Shown: positions 26,390 to 35,866 of the stretch, in pieces
Layout: each line of letters opens with the position of its first letter
How positions within the stretch are numbered: the stretch's first letter is position 1
NCBI GenBank assembly: GCA_002747435.1
Contig: PDPH01000054.1
Coordinates: 1-60,136, forward strand
Direction of reading: 5' to 3'
DNA from: Pseudomonadota bacterium
Lineage (GTDB): Bacteria; Pseudomonadota; Gammaproteobacteria; Thiotrichales; Thiotrichaceae
Length of the DNA stretch: 60,136 nucleotides
Program-made: the position numbers and the translations under genes
Notes under the pieces: generated by a model
Database searches by the model: none
What the model was told of the DNA's origin: nothing
What the model saw: the letters and a program-made list of their open reading frames with translations, nothing else

Positions 26390-28120
26390 TTAATAAAGAC
26401 TGACATCATACCGCACCCCCCGTTCTGGGCTATCAATCGGACCATCGCTGGCTGCAAATAAAATAGCGGCAGGTATGCCTTGCTGTACTAAATAATCACG
26501 CATCAATTCAGCACGCTCCTTAACGAGTCGCCGGTTAAGCACTTTTGAGCCTAGCTCATCCGCCATGCCTTGAATCGTGACTTGTACCGCTTGCCCATTT
26601 TCGCCTACTAAGCTTCGCAATTCATCTAACTTTTGTTTTAAGTGCTGGGCGTGTTCTTCAGCATTGTGCGGCTGGTTACTGCCTTTTTCGAAAGAAAACG
26701 AAGTATTTTCAATCGTCTTGATAATAGCGTTTATTTGTTGCTGCTTTTGTTTGGCTTGTTTAGCGCTATCATCTTGTACTTGTAAAGCTTGCCGATCCAT
26801 TGCTTTCAAACCAGCAACCAAAGGCCAACGCTCATCCAGTGTTTGTACCCATGTCAACTGGGCTTGCCCACTCACTTGCAGCAAACCATCTGGCAGTAAA
26901 TTTAGTTTCACACTGTCAGGTACTTGCAAAAAATGCTGTGCTCTTTGCAAAACCATTGCCTCATCCATCGACAAATAAGGGCGCATGGCAAATGACATCG
27001 TCAAAGGTTTAGCCTCCGCCAAAGAGGCCACAACACGCTCAGGCGGGCGAGCCAAAGGATCACGCAAACCCTCAATCTGATAAATACCGGATTGCTTGCC
27101 AACTTTGGTAATTACTAGGCCGGGTTCTGCTTTCAAGACTTTTAATACTGACTGCCACTGACAATGCTGCCAATAATGGGTAATCCCCCAATAAGCTAAG
27201 CCTCCCCCCGTCAGCATGAGAAATAGATAAGCAAACCAAGGATTGCGCTTACGTTTCTGTCTTTGTTCTATTAGGCATTCTTCTAACAAGAATCTAGCTC
27301 GCTCAAAAGGGCTGCTATCACCTGAAAAATGTTTTAACTCCATTCGCAAGTGTCCCTGGATTGCTTCCAAGGTCGCAATTAAATGGGTACGTACACTAGC
27401 TGGTGGATTACCGCGCACTACTGCGGCTAAAACGGCTCGACTACCCTGCTCAATCAAGACGGTCAGCTCCCCCAGACGCAATGAATTTAGACCTTCTCCT
27501 TCTTTTACAGAAAAAGAGTCACGTACAAAGTCCTGAATAGCCGTCAACATACCGGATACCATATCAGGATCACAACTGATAGCCTTCGGGGACAAAACAT
27601 GCTGTAGCAATAAACCCGTTTCCCGATGAATTAAAAACACCTGTTCCACCTGGTAGAGCAAGGTTTTCATTAACACCACTTCAGAATAACTACGCCCACT
27701 GCGCCAAGCATCAAAACGCCACAACAAAATCCTAGCAGATAGACTTTGCTCTAATAGCTGGTTAAGGTTTTCCAATATCTGAGAAAGCGTTTCATTAATC
27801 GATTTACGAATAGCAGGCCCCATCACAGGATAAATGGCATTGGCCATTTTGTGCGGATATTGCTCAATAGAACGCTCCAACACAGCTTCCAAAGTCGGCG
27901 ATAAGACTTGAGCGAGTGACGTATCCCTTGCACTACGTAATGCGATCGCTTCTGAAATAATCTTGGACAACTGCTCTTGCTGTTGCTTTTCATCCTGCCA
28001 ATTTCGCGCAAAAGCCTGCATGGCCTGCATCTCTTGCCCTAACAGAATTTTTCTGAGCTGCTCCAACTGAACTTCAGCGCCCGATGCGCTTAGCGCAGCT
28101 AATAACTCCGGTTTGTCCAT
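26390..28120 (-). CDS. Inner membrane protein with GTPase-platform-like and OmpA-like domains
   Basis: 576 residues. Residues 1-130 are helical. Residues about 158-258 read QVFLIHRETGLLLQHV, then MLTAIQDFVRDSFSV and LRLGELTVLIEQGSRAVLAA, the alternating strand-helix pattern of roadblock/longin-type domains. A single membrane helix spans about 294-312. The periplasmic part has a BON-like stretch and a C-terminal OmpA domain (VTIQGMADELGSKVLNRRL, VKERAELMRDYL) expected to bind peptidoglycan. It could connect the cytoplasmic GTPase to the cell wall. The OmpA call is firm; the roadblock/longin reading is inference. Confidence 0.75.
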   Translation of the reverse strand: MDKPELLAALSASGAEVQLEQLRKILLGQEMQAMQAFARNWQDEKQQQEQLSKIISEAIALRSARDTSLAQVLSPTLEAVLERSIEQYPHKMANAIYPVMGPAIRKSINETLSQILENLNQLLEQSLSARILLWRFDAWRSGRSYSEVVLMKTLLYQVEQVFLIHRETGLLLQHVLSPKAISCDPDMVSGMLTAIQDFVRDSFSVKEGEGLNSLRLGELTVLIEQGSRAVLAAVVRGNPPASVRTHLIATLEAIQGHLRMELKHFSGDSSPFERARFLLEECLIEQRQKRKRNPWFAYLFLMLTGGGLAYWGITHYWQHCQWQSVLKVLKAEPGLVITKVGKQSGIYQIEGLRDPLARPPERVVASLAEAKPLTMSFAMRPYLSMDEAMVLQRAQHFLQVPDSVKLNLLPDGLLQVSGQAQLTWVQTLDERWPLVAGLKAMDRQALQVQDDSAKQAKQKQQQINAIIKTIENTSFSFEKGSNQPHNAEEHAQHLKQKLDELRSLVGENGQAVQVTIQGMADELGSKVLNRRLVKERAELMRDYLVQQGIPAAILFAASDGPIDSPERGVRYDVSLY

Positions 28121-28167
28121 AACACCCCTGTCTTAAAACCGGATCAAATTGCACCTTGTCAAGGCGG

Positions 28168-28761
28168 TCAAGATGGATCACCTTCGCCATCAAACAGCTC
28201 ACGCGCCATGCCATTCAATATAGCCGCCATCATCTTGCGATCGGCCTTTTCGCTGACTTGTTCTAATAAATACTGCCGCAGCTCAGCAATACGCTGATTT
28301 AATTGCTCACTTTCATCACTAATCAAAGTCGCTAGCTCATGGTCACCAGCAGACAATTTTTCGCCTAACTCGTGTAGCAATTGACCATGTTTATCTAAAT
28401 GACCTTGCAATAACTGCCCACCACTTTCACGTTGTTTTATTTCATGCAGCAGCTTTTCATTAAACTGGCTAATTTCGGTGGACAAATGATTTAACTGGTC
28501 GTGTACCGTATCCGACAGAGACTGAATGCTAGCGTGAATGGTCTGTTCCAAACTATCTTGTTTACGCTTTAATTCGGCTACTTGTTCACCAAACAAGATC
28601 GCTCTAATCATGCCTAAACCATCCTCTGCACTCAAGCTGTGAACAGACTCAGCATCCGGTATAGGCCAGCACGCCTGTGGATCACAGTTTACTTTTGCTG
28701 GTTCTTGTTGCCTGATCTGAGGTGCTTCAAACACCGCAGTATTTGTTTCTGTTTCGCCCAT
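28168..28761 (-). CDS. Coiled-coil protein of the GTPase cluster
   Basis: 197 residues, no membrane helix or signal peptide. After a 50-residue Pro/Glu-containing start, a long amphipathic coiled coil runs from about 60 to 175 (AELKRKQDSLEQTIHASIQS and similar), with a conserved-looking end DRKMMAAILNGMARELFDGE. It is first of four same-strand genes (gaps 47, 45 and 3 bases). The tail resembles effector segments that dock on GTPases, but no family is recognised. The ATG lies 35 bases from a 13-base palindrome upstream. Confidence 0.7.
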   Translation of the reverse strand: MGETETNTAVFEAPQIRQQEPAKVNCDPQACWPIPDAESVHSLSAEDGLGMIRAILFGEQVAELKRKQDSLEQTIHASIQSLSDTVHDQLNHLSTEISQFNEKLLHEIKQRESGGQLLQGHLDKHGQLLHELGEKLSAGDHELATLISDESEQLNQRIAELRQYLLEQVSEKADRKMMAAILNGMARELFDGEGDPS

Positions 28762-29132
28762 TATTAATCATTCCATTATGATCGTGCGCTAGCGATGTAA
28801 CGGTTACATAAAGTCACATAAAGTAAAAGTGACATCAGGAAACCGTTAACCCATGATCTATAAAGTCTTTTTCTACTTAATTGTCAGTCACAGTACCCGA
28901 CCACTAATTATACAAAATTACCTGAATGCTCCACTGAACACAAACCATCATTATAACAGTTTGCCTCAAAATCCACTGCTGCTGGCCGATAAAGTTGCCT
29001 ATTCCAAGCGAACACCAGCCCAGCTTGTTTCAAAAGTTTTGGCATAATCCTCAGACTCTTTTTTAGCAATCAACTAAACAGTTTTTACCGTGCGTGCTAT
29101 AGTCGCGGCAGAACAACAAGGATATTGGATTT
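28762..29132. other. Divergent intergenic region upstream of the GTPase cluster and creD
   Basis: 371 bases. Near the GTPase cluster it holds a perfect 13-base palindrome (28796-28808) and a second inverted copy of its half (28841-28848). A 64-codon plus-strand ORF at 28853 has no ribosome site or family likeness and is not annotated as a gene. The promoters of both flanking genes must lie here. Confidence 0.5.
28796..28808. promoter_or_regulatory. Palindromic operator-like site
   Basis: TGTAACGGTTACA is a perfect inverted repeat about the central G. TAACGGTT inside it recurs inverted as AACCGTTA at 28841-28848. The site is 35 bases upstream of the coiled-coil gene start and would suit a dimeric repressor or activator. 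Confidence 0.4.
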
Positions 29133-30488
29133 ATGCTACAAACCGCTCCACCTTGCCATAAAGCACTAGCCAACTCATATACTTTACGCTTATTCATCTT
29201 AAGCCTGCTTTTTGGACTATTAATCGCCTGCTTTTATGCCGTACCGAACGTTATACAAAGTGACTCGGCCTCTAGCCCATTACCTACCCAAACGGGTATC
29301 CAGCATATTAGTGGCCCGATACTCATCATACCTTACACAGAACATGTCACCAGTATAGAGACCGTTACAAGTGACAATCAGGAATCGCGTGTTTTAAGCA
29401 AAGATATTTTCACCGATTACACGACACTGTTGTTACCTAATGTATTGGACATTAAGGCTAAATTAAAAACCCAAAATACAACTAAAAATCCGCACAAAGC
29501 ACAGACTTATATAGCCACTATCCAGCTAGAAGGCCGCTTTGACTATGGCTTCATACTGGAAGCTGAGGAAGGAAAACGCACCCTGCATTGGGACAAAGCT
29601 TGGATTGCTGTGGGTATTTCTGAACCACAAGGCATACTCGACAACGGCGGCTTACATTGGGGTGATGACTTATTCATGTTACAGCCCAGTACACGTTTAG
29701 CTGGCGTGTTAAACACTGGCTTCCACGTACCGCTGCCTATACCACAAGATGAGGAAGAAGCCAGCCTACAAGACTTTGAACTAAGCCTGACTTTACAAGG
29801 ACATCAGGGATTTTATGTTAGCCCCTTAGGCGAAGTCACTGCGATTAGCATGTCATCCGATTGGGAAACGCCTGAATTTTCTAGCAACTTCCCTCCGCAA
29901 CAGCAAGAAATTTCACGTTTAGGCTTTAAGGCAGACTGGGAAATCCCCAATTTGGTACGCAATTACCCACAGTTTTGGCAACTAAAAGACAGCGAATCGT
30001 TTGATTTAAATAGCGCTCAAATCGGCGTTACACTGAAACAAGTCGACCCCACCACGCAAAGCATACAGCAACTGAAACACTATAGTATGCTCTTATTGGC
30101 TGCGGTATTTTTAAGTTATTTTGCACTGGAGCTTTTCCGACAGCGACAACTTCATTTATTACAATATCTTGTCGTTGGCGCTTTGGTTTTAATGGTTCCT
30201 TTGCTGATCCATGCTTTAAATCAGTACCTTGCTTGGCCGCAAAGCTACATTATTGTGGCGGCAGGTGTTTGCTTGCTCATTTGGCTTTATTCTTGGCGTA
30301 TCTTACGGCATGCAGGGCAAGCTTTGTTTATCTTGCTAGTGGTAGGCGGACTTTACGCTCTAGGCTTTTGGTTATTAGATCATCCTGACTTAAACTGGCC
30401 GCTAGGCCTTGCTTTAAGCTGTGCGTTATTATTATTACTTTTATTAGCCACGACCCAGCTAAGCTATACAGCTATAGAAGAAAGGTAG
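29133..30488 (+). CDS. creD: CreD-like inner membrane protein
   Basis: 451 residues: one N-terminal membrane helix (about 18-38), a periplasmic domain of roughly 280 residues (ISGPILIIPY start, LEGRFDYGF and WDKAWIAVGISEPQG motifs), then five or six C-terminal helices. This is the CreD/COG4452 layout. In E. coli creD is controlled by CreBC and linked to envelope integrity and colicin tolerance. No creBC genes are adjacent here. The ribosome site is weak (AAGGA, 12 bases upstream). Confidence 0.88.
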   Translation: MLQTAPPCHKALANSYTLRLFILSLLFGLLIACFYAVPNVIQSDSASSPLPTQTGIQHISGPILIIPYTEHVTSIETVTSDNQESRVLSKDIFTDYTTLLLPNVLDIKAKLKTQNTTKNPHKAQTYIATIQLEGRFDYGFILEAEEGKRTLHWDKAWIAVGISEPQGILDNGGLHWGDDLFMLQPSTRLAGVLNTGFHVPLPIPQDEEEASLQDFELSLTLQGHQGFYVSPLGEVTAISMSSDWETPEFSSNFPPQQQEISRLGFKADWEIPNLVRNYPQFWQLKDSESFDLNSAQIGVTLKQVDPTTQSIQQLKHYSMLLLAAVFLSYFALELFRQRQLHLLQYLVVGALVLMVPLLIHALNQYLAWPQSYIIVAAGVCLLIWLYSWRILRHAGQALFILLVVGGLYALGFWLLDHPDLNWPLGLALSCALLLLLLLATTQLSYTAIEER

Positions 30489-30592
30489 AAATCAATTCAG
30501 ACAAAACGCGCCACCTTTCACCGGAACAGTTAACGTATTCATTATCAAATCGTCTACAATCTGCACTATTTTAATAATTTAATCGAATAGAC

Positions 30593-31468
30593 ATGAGCCT
30601 AAAACGTAAAGGAATTATTCTGGCAGGTGGCAGCGGGACACGTTTATACCCGCTGACCCAAGCCGTGAGCAAACAACTGATGCCTGTCTATGACAAGCCT
30701 ATGATTTATTATCCTCTCACCGTGCTAATGTTAGCCGGTATAAGGGATATTTTGATTATTACCACACCTCAGGATGCCGGGCAGTTCCAATATTTATTAG
30801 GGGATGGCTCACAGTGGGGTCTCCAGCTCCATTACACCGTACAAGCAAAACCAGAAGGCTTGGCTCAGGCATTTTTGCTGGGAGCTGATTTTATTGGCAA
30901 TACAGCCTGTACCTTGATTTTAGGCGATAATATCTATTATGGCGAAGGCTTATCCGGGCGCTTACAAGCTGCTTACCAACAGCAACAGGGTGCTACTGTT
31001 TTTGCTTATTTTGTACGAGACCCAAAACGTTATGGCGTGGTTGACTTTGATAGCCGTGGCAAAGCACTCACTATAGAAGAAAAGCCTAAACAACCGCGTT
31101 CCAGTTATGCAGTAACTGGCCTTTATTTTTATGACAATGCAGTCGTCGATATTGCCCGTCAAGTCCAGCCTTCCGAACGAGGTGAACTGGAAATCACCAG
31201 CATTAACCAAGTGTATTTGGAACAAGGTCAGCTTCAGGTGGAAATTCTTAAACGCGGTACTGCTTGGTTGGACACTGGCACGCATACTTCACTGCTAGAT
31301 GCTTCTAACTACATCCGCGTTATTGAAGAGCGGCAAGGCTTGAAAATAGCTTGCCCGGAAGAAGTCGCCTGGCGTATGCGTTATATTGATACTGAGCAAT
31401 TATTACGCTTAGCAGAGCCTTTAAAAAAGAGTGGTTACGGAAACTATCTGGAGGGTTTAGTCAAGTGA
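30593..31468 (+). CDS. rmlA: Glucose-1-phosphate thymidylyltransferase
   Basis: 291 residues, full length, with the nucleotidyltransferase signature [20 protein letters not shown] and [10 protein letters not shown], and the metal-binding LGDNIYYG. It makes dTDP-glucose from glucose-1-phosphate and dTTP, the first step of dTDP-L-rhamnose synthesis. A TACAAT box at 30555-30560 may be the -10 of the locus promoter; the -35 is unclear. First gene of a long overlapping plus-strand series. Confidence 0.97.
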   Translation: MSLKRKGIILAGGSGTRLYPLTQAVSKQLMPVYDKPMIYYPLTVLMLAGIRDILIITTPQDAGQFQYLLGDGSQWGLQLHYTVQAKPEGLAQAFLLGADFIGNTACTLILGDNIYYGEGLSGRLQAAYQQQQGATVFAYFVRDPKRYGVVDFDSRGKALTIEEKPKQPRSSYAVTGLYFYDNAVVDIARQVQPSERGELEITSINQVYLEQGQLQVEILKRGTAWLDTGTHTSLLDASNYIRVIEERQGLKIACPEEVAWRMRYIDTEQLLRLAEPLKKSGYGNYLEGLVK

Positions 31469-32013
31469 AGGTCATCCAAAGCAAACTACCCGATGTTGTC
31501 ATTATTGAACCGCAAGTCTTCGGTGATGAACGTGGTTTCTTTATAGAAACTTGGAACCAGCAAACTTTCAGCCAAGCAGGCTTAAAGCTGGCTTTTGTGC
31601 AAGACAATCACAGCCGTTCTCGCCAAGGCATTCTAAGGGGTTTGCACTATCAAATTAAGCAGCCCCAAGGCAAATTAGTTAGAGTCACTGCTGGCAAGGT
31701 GTTTGATGTAGCGGTTGACTTGCGTCGATCCTCGCCACACTTTGGTCAATGGGTCGGTGTAGAACTTTCTGCTGATAATCATCGCCAATTATGGATTCCA
31801 CCGGGTTTTGCGCATGGCTTTTACGTGATGAGTGAAATGGCAGACTTTCAGTACAAATGCACTGATTTTTATGCACCAGAATATGAACGTAGTCTGCGCT
31901 GGAATGATCCCGCTTTAGCCATAGATTGGCCTTTGGTCAATGGCTCAGCTCCCCTGCTCTCAGCCAAAGATGCAGAAGGCACTTATTTAGAACAAACGGA
32001 GGTATTTGCATGA
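31465..32013 (+). CDS. rmlC: dTDP-4-dehydrorhamnose 3,5-epimerase
   Basis: 182 residues of a cupin fold with the catalytic histidine in [20 protein letters not shown] and the sheet motif [16 protein letters not shown]. It inverts C3 and C5 of dTDP-4-keto-6-deoxyglucose. The start (GTGAAG, 31465) overlaps the rmlA stop by four bases. Confidence 0.97.
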   Translation: MKVIQSKLPDVVIIEPQVFGDERGFFIETWNQQTFSQAGLKLAFVQDNHSRSRQGILRGLHYQIKQPQGKLVRVTAGKVFDVAVDLRRSSPHFGQWVGVELSADNHRQLWIPPGFAHGFYVMSEMADFQYKCTDFYAPEYERSLRWNDPALAIDWPLVNGSAPLLSAKDAEGTYLEQTEVFA

Positions 32014-32915
32014 GAGGCGTATCCAAGGTGCTATTGACAGGTGCTCAAGGACAACTCGGCTATGAGCTGCAAAAAACCGTTGAAGGTGACACTCAGCTTA
32101 TTGCAACAGACAATGATACATTAAATATTTGCGATGCCGAGCAACTTAAAAGCGCGCTGGCAAAACATCAGCCTGATTGGGTGATTAATGCTGCTGCTTA
32201 CACGGCAGTAGATAAAGCGGAAAGCGATCAAGAAGCCGCTTATGCTGTTAATGCTCATGCTCCTGCTTTACTAGCGCAGGCCATTGCAGAACAAAATAAA
32301 CAGCAAGCAACAGCCATCAGGCTTATACACATTTCAACCGATTTTGTCTTTAATGGTCAGCAGTCCACACCGTACAGCACAGAGGCTACCACTGATCCTT
32401 TAGGTGTTTATGGTGCTAGCAAGCTTGCGGGCGAACAAGCTGTATTACAACATTTACCCGAAGCTATTATTATCCGTACTGCTTGGCTTTATTCCTCACA
32501 TGGCAATAATTTTGTTAAAACCATGCTGCGCCTAATGCAGGAAAAAAATCAGTTAGACATTGTGTATGATCAGGTGGGTAGCCCTACTTGGGCACGCACT
32601 TTAGCACTGGTGATTTGGGACTTGATGGGCAAAAATGTCCAAGGTGTGTTGCATTGTTCTGACAATGGTGTGGCTAGTTGGTATGATTTTGCGATAGCCA
32701 TCCAAGAAGAAGCTTTGCAATTAGGCTTATTAAAGCGAAAAATTACCCTAAAGCCGATTGGTAGCAAAGCCTACCCGACACCCGCGCAACGTCCGGCCTT
32801 CAGCGTTATGGATAAGTCTCGGACGGAAAGCGCTATTGGCTATAGCTTACCTTATTGGCGTACTACTTTAAGAGCCATGCTAGAAGAACTGCATTACAAG
32901 ACACAGGAAGCATGA
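32010..32915 (+). CDS. rmlD: dTDP-4-dehydrorhamnose reductase
   Basis: 301 residues from ATG 32010 (GGAGG upstream), overlapping the rmlC stop as ATGA. A longer upstream frame lies inside rmlC and is not used. Rossmann motif GAQGQLGYEL, catalytic YxxxK in YGASKLAGE, and PTWARTLA typical of RmlD. It performs the last reduction to dTDP-L-rhamnose. Confidence 0.96.
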   Translation: MRGVSKVLLTGAQGQLGYELQKTVEGDTQLIATDNDTLNICDAEQLKSALAKHQPDWVINAAAYTAVDKAESDQEAAYAVNAHAPALLAQAIAEQNKQQATAIRLIHISTDFVFNGQQSTPYSTEATTDPLGVYGASKLAGEQAVLQHLPEAIIIRTAWLYSSHGNNFVKTMLRLMQEKNQLDIVYDQVGSPTWARTLALVIWDLMGKNVQGVLHCSDNGVASWYDFAIAIQEEALQLGLLKRKITLKPIGSKAYPTPAQRPAFSVMDKSRTESAIGYSLPYWRTTLRAMLEELHYKTQEA

Positions 32916-33982
32916 AAACCATTTATCAAGCTAAACATTTGTTAGTCACCGGCGGTGCTGGTTTTATTGGAACCAATTTTGTTCACTACTGGCTGCAACA
33001 ACACCCTGAACAAGACCTGACGGTGCTAGATGCGCTCACTTATGCGGGACGCTATGAAAATTTGCAAGCCTTAGAAGGACAAAATAATTTTCGCTTTATT
33101 AAGGGCGATATACTGGATCAACCGCTAGTAGAACAGTTATTGCGTGAAGAACACATTGACACGATTGTGCATTTTGCAGCCGAATCACACGTAGATCGCT
33201 CTATTTATGGCCCAGATGCTTTTATGCGCACCAATATAGAGGGTACACACAGCTTATTGAAAGCAGCTAAAACCGTTTGGCTAGATGAACAAAAAACGGA
33301 TCAACACCGCTTTCATCATGTGTCCACTGACGAGGTCTACGGCACACTCAAACCTGAAGACCCTGCTTTTAGTGAAACAACACCTTATGCACCCAACTCA
33401 CCCTATGCTGCTAGCAAGGCAGCCTCTGATCATATTGTGCGGGCTTATCAACATACTTATGGTTTAAATACTACAAGCAGTAATTGCTCCAATAATTACG
33501 GCCCTTATCAATACCCGGAAAAACTGATTCCACTAGCCATTTCCAGATTATTAAACGGTGAGTCTGTACCGATTTACGGCGATGGCCAACAAATCCGCGA
33601 TTGGCTGTATGTAGAAGATCATAATCGGGGTATTGAGTTAATTCTACAATACGGACGTATTGGAGAAACCTATAATATTGGTGGCAATAATGAGCAGACA
33701 AATCTGAATCTTATTCATACACTGTGCGCTTTATTGGACGAACGCTTTCCCGATTCTCCTCATGTTCCACATCGACAGCTTATTACTTATGTGACTGACC
33801 GACCTGGGCATGACCGTCGCTACGCCATAGATAATCGCAAAATATGCAATGAACTCTCTTATCAAGTTGTTGAAACCTTTCAAACCGGCCTCAGCAAAAC
33901 ACTAGACTGGTATTTGCAACACCCTGATTTTTGGCAAACAGACTCAGTGACCTTGTTTGGCTCACACGCGGAGAAAGCCTAA
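32912..33982 (+). CDS. rmlB: dTDP-glucose 4,6-dehydratase
   Basis: 356 residues from ATG 32912 (AGGAA upstream), overlapping rmlD as ATGA. NAD-binding VTGGAGFIGTNF, catalytic STDEVYG, YAASKAASDHIVRAY and ADDRPGHDRRYA-like end (VTDRPGHDRRYAID). It converts dTDP-glucose to the 4-keto-6-deoxy form. The order A-C-D-B is a rearranged but complete rhamnose set. Confidence 0.97.
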   Translation: MKTIYQAKHLLVTGGAGFIGTNFVHYWLQQHPEQDLTVLDALTYAGRYENLQALEGQNNFRFIKGDILDQPLVEQLLREEHIDTIVHFAAESHVDRSIYGPDAFMRTNIEGTHSLLKAAKTVWLDEQKTDQHRFHHVSTDEVYGTLKPEDPAFSETTPYAPNSPYAASKAASDHIVRAYQHTYGLNTTSSNCSNNYGPYQYPEKLIPLAISRLLNGESVPIYGDGQQIRDWLYVEDHNRGIELILQYGRIGETYNIGGNNEQTNLNLIHTLCALLDERFPDSPHVPHRQLITYVTDRPGHDRRYAIDNRKICNELSYQVVETFQTGLSKTLDWYLQHPDFWQTDSVTLFGSHAEKA

Positions 33983-34941
33983 TGCAGTGTAGGATCTGTG
34001 GGAGCGAGGCCAAACATCCGCTGTATCAAGTACCTGAAATGATGCTGGGACTCAATGACCAGCATGCTTATTTTCAATGCCAGGAGTGTCACTGCCTGCA
34101 AATTCAAACCATTCCAGACAATTTGGCAGCTTATTATCCTGAGCATTACTACTCTTATGAGCAGCCTAAACAGGCTAGTGGGCTAAAACAATACTTGGTA
34201 CAACAACGCGATCGTTACGCTGTCACCGGCCAAAATCTATTCGGTCAGTTACTGCATTTATTAATGCCCAATGCCAAACTCAGCACTTTACGCGCACTTA
34301 AACTTAAACAGGACAGTCGTATTTTAGATGTGGGCTGTGGTGCTGGCTTACTACTGCATTCCCTTAAAGAACTAGGCTATAAGCACCTACTGGGTATTGA
34401 TCCTTTCAATCAGGCTACCTTGCGCTACCCCAATGGTTTGGTCATTGAAAAAAGGGATATTTTTGCTGAGCAAAACACTTGGGATGTGATTATGTTCCAT
34501 CACTCCTTTGAGCATTTACCAGAGCAACAAGCCACCTTGCAACAGGCTCACAAATTACTGGCTAATGATGGTATAGCCTTATTGCGTGTACCAACCGTAT
34601 CGTCTTACGCTTGGCAACATTATGGCATTAACTGGGTACAACTGGATGCACCTCGTCATTTGTTTTTACATTCTGTCGAAAGTATAGCTGCTTTAGCGCA
34701 ACAATGCGGTTTTAGCGTCGAAGCTGTGCTATATGACTCTAATGCATTTCAGTTTTGGGGTAGTGAGCAATACGAAAAAGGTATTCCATTACGCTCTGAA
34801 CGCTCCTGGGCTGAAAACAAACAGAATGCCCTATTCACCGAGAAACAAATACGTCACTACGAACGGCGCGCCCGTGAGTTGAATGCTGTTAATCAAGGTG
34901 ATCAGGCTGCTTTTTATTTGCGCAAAAAACGAACAGCATGA
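33982..34941 (+). CDS. SAM-dependent methyltransferase with N-terminal zinc ribbon
   Basis: 319 residues from ATG 33982, sharing one base with the rmlB stop (TAATG). An N-terminal four-cysteine ribbon (CRICGSEAKH, then CQECHCLQ) is followed by a class I methyltransferase fold: SAM loop ILDVGCGAGLLLHSLKELGY and HHSFEHLPEQ. Such proteins methylate sugars or lipid-linked glycans; the context suggests methylation of the EPS or O-antigen, possibly a chain-capping step. The exact acceptor cannot be told. Confidence 0.85.
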   Translation: MQCRICGSEAKHPLYQVPEMMLGLNDQHAYFQCQECHCLQIQTIPDNLAAYYPEHYYSYEQPKQASGLKQYLVQQRDRYAVTGQNLFGQLLHLLMPNAKLSTLRALKLKQDSRILDVGCGAGLLLHSLKELGYKHLLGIDPFNQATLRYPNGLVIEKRDIFAEQNTWDVIMFHHSFEHLPEQQATLQQAHKLLANDGIALLRVPTVSSYAWQHYGINWVQLDAPRHLFLHSVESIAALAQQCGFSVEAVLYDSNAFQFWGSEQYEKGIPLRSERSWAENKQNALFTEKQIRHYERRARELNAVNQGDQAAFYLRKKRTA

Positions 34942-35396
34942 ATAAAACAAATGCTAAACTGCTGGCTATCTCTTCTCCTGGCGGGCACTGGATACAGTTA
35001 ACACGCCTATGTGCTGGTTTACCCGATACCTATGAGATTATTTATGCCATGCCGGATAAATTATTTAAACCCCAAAATGGACAAAAAATTTATTCAGTTA
35101 TGGATGTCAGTGCAGATGATAAATGGAAATTGATTCCCTGTGCGCTGCAAATAGCTTGGATTTTATTGCGTGAGCGGCCTAAAGCTATTTTATCGACAGG
35201 TGCCGCGCCGGGTGTAGTCGCCATTTTACTTGGCAAATTTTTAGGAATACGCACTATCTGGGTAGACAGCATTGCCAATGTGAAAAAAATTTCTCGCTCT
35301 GGCGAACTGGTAAAAAATCGTGTTGATGTATTCCTCACACAATGGGAGCACCTCAGTGACCAACAAAGCATTAAGTTCGAGGGCGCTATATTGTGA
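34938..35396 (+). CDS. Alg14-like glycosyltransferase subunit (PssD type)
   Basis: 152 residues. The start LLAISSPGGHWIQLTRL and the middle STGAAPGVVAILLGKFLGIR match the N-terminal half of GT28-type enzymes split as Alg14/PssD/Cps14F, which anchors the partner to the membrane and binds the acceptor lipid. It overlaps both neighbours by four bases (ATGA, GTGA). It needs the next gene product for activity. Confidence 0.9.
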   Translation: MNKTNAKLLAISSPGGHWIQLTRLCAGLPDTYEIIYAMPDKLFKPQNGQKIYSVMDVSADDKWKLIPCALQIAWILLRERPKAILSTGAAPGVVAILLGKFLGIRTIWVDSIANVKKISRSGELVKNRVDVFLTQWEHLSDQQSIKFEGAIL

Positions 35397-35866
35397 TTTT
35401 TGTTGCAGTAGGCACACAGTTTCCTTTTGACCGTCTAATCCGTTGTGTGGATAAATGGGCAGCAAATCAACAAGAAACTATAGCTGCCCAAATTGCTCAT
35501 GGTGAATACATCCCTCAGCATATTCGCTGGGAACGCTTCATGACAACTGAAGTGTTTAATCAAACCTTGCAACAAGCAAACTTATTCATTTCACATGCTG
35601 GCATGGGAAATATTATTACAGCACTCGAACAACAAAAACCTATTATTGTCATGAATCGCCAAAGCGAACTGGGGGAACATCGCAATAATCATCAAACTGA
35701 TGGTTTGGAATGGATGGAAAAATTATCCGGTGTTTATACCGCCCGTACTTGTGAGGAATTAGAAATATTACTCAATAATAAAGGCGACTTAAAGGCTAAC
35801 CAACAAATGAGTCTGGATCGACGAAAAAGTCTAATTAATTTTATTGACCAGGTTATTCAAGCATGA
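35393..35866 (+). CDS. Alg13-like glycosyltransferase subunit (PssE type)
   Basis: 157 residues with a GTG start inside the previous stop (GTGA). MIFVAVGTQFPFDRLIRCVD begins the fold, and FISHAGMGNIITALEQQKPI plus RQSELGEHRNNHQ form the UDP-sugar-binding half of the GT28 catalytic unit. With the preceding PssD-like protein it makes a two-chain glycosyltransferase adding one sugar to the lipid-linked repeat unit. Confidence 0.9.
   Translation: MIFVAVGTQFPFDRLIRCVDKWAANQQETIAAQIAHGEYIPQHIRWERFMTTEVFNQTLQQANLFISHAGMGNIITALEQQKPIIVMNRQSELGEHRNNHQTDGLEWMEKLSGVYTARTCEELEILLNNKGDLKANQQMSLDRRKSLINFIDQVIQA

Noticed and set aside
28853..29047. 64-codon plus-strand frame in the GTPase-creD gap
   Set aside because: No Shine-Dalgarno, composition unlike neighbouring proteins, and it follows an operator-like palindrome; treated as chance.
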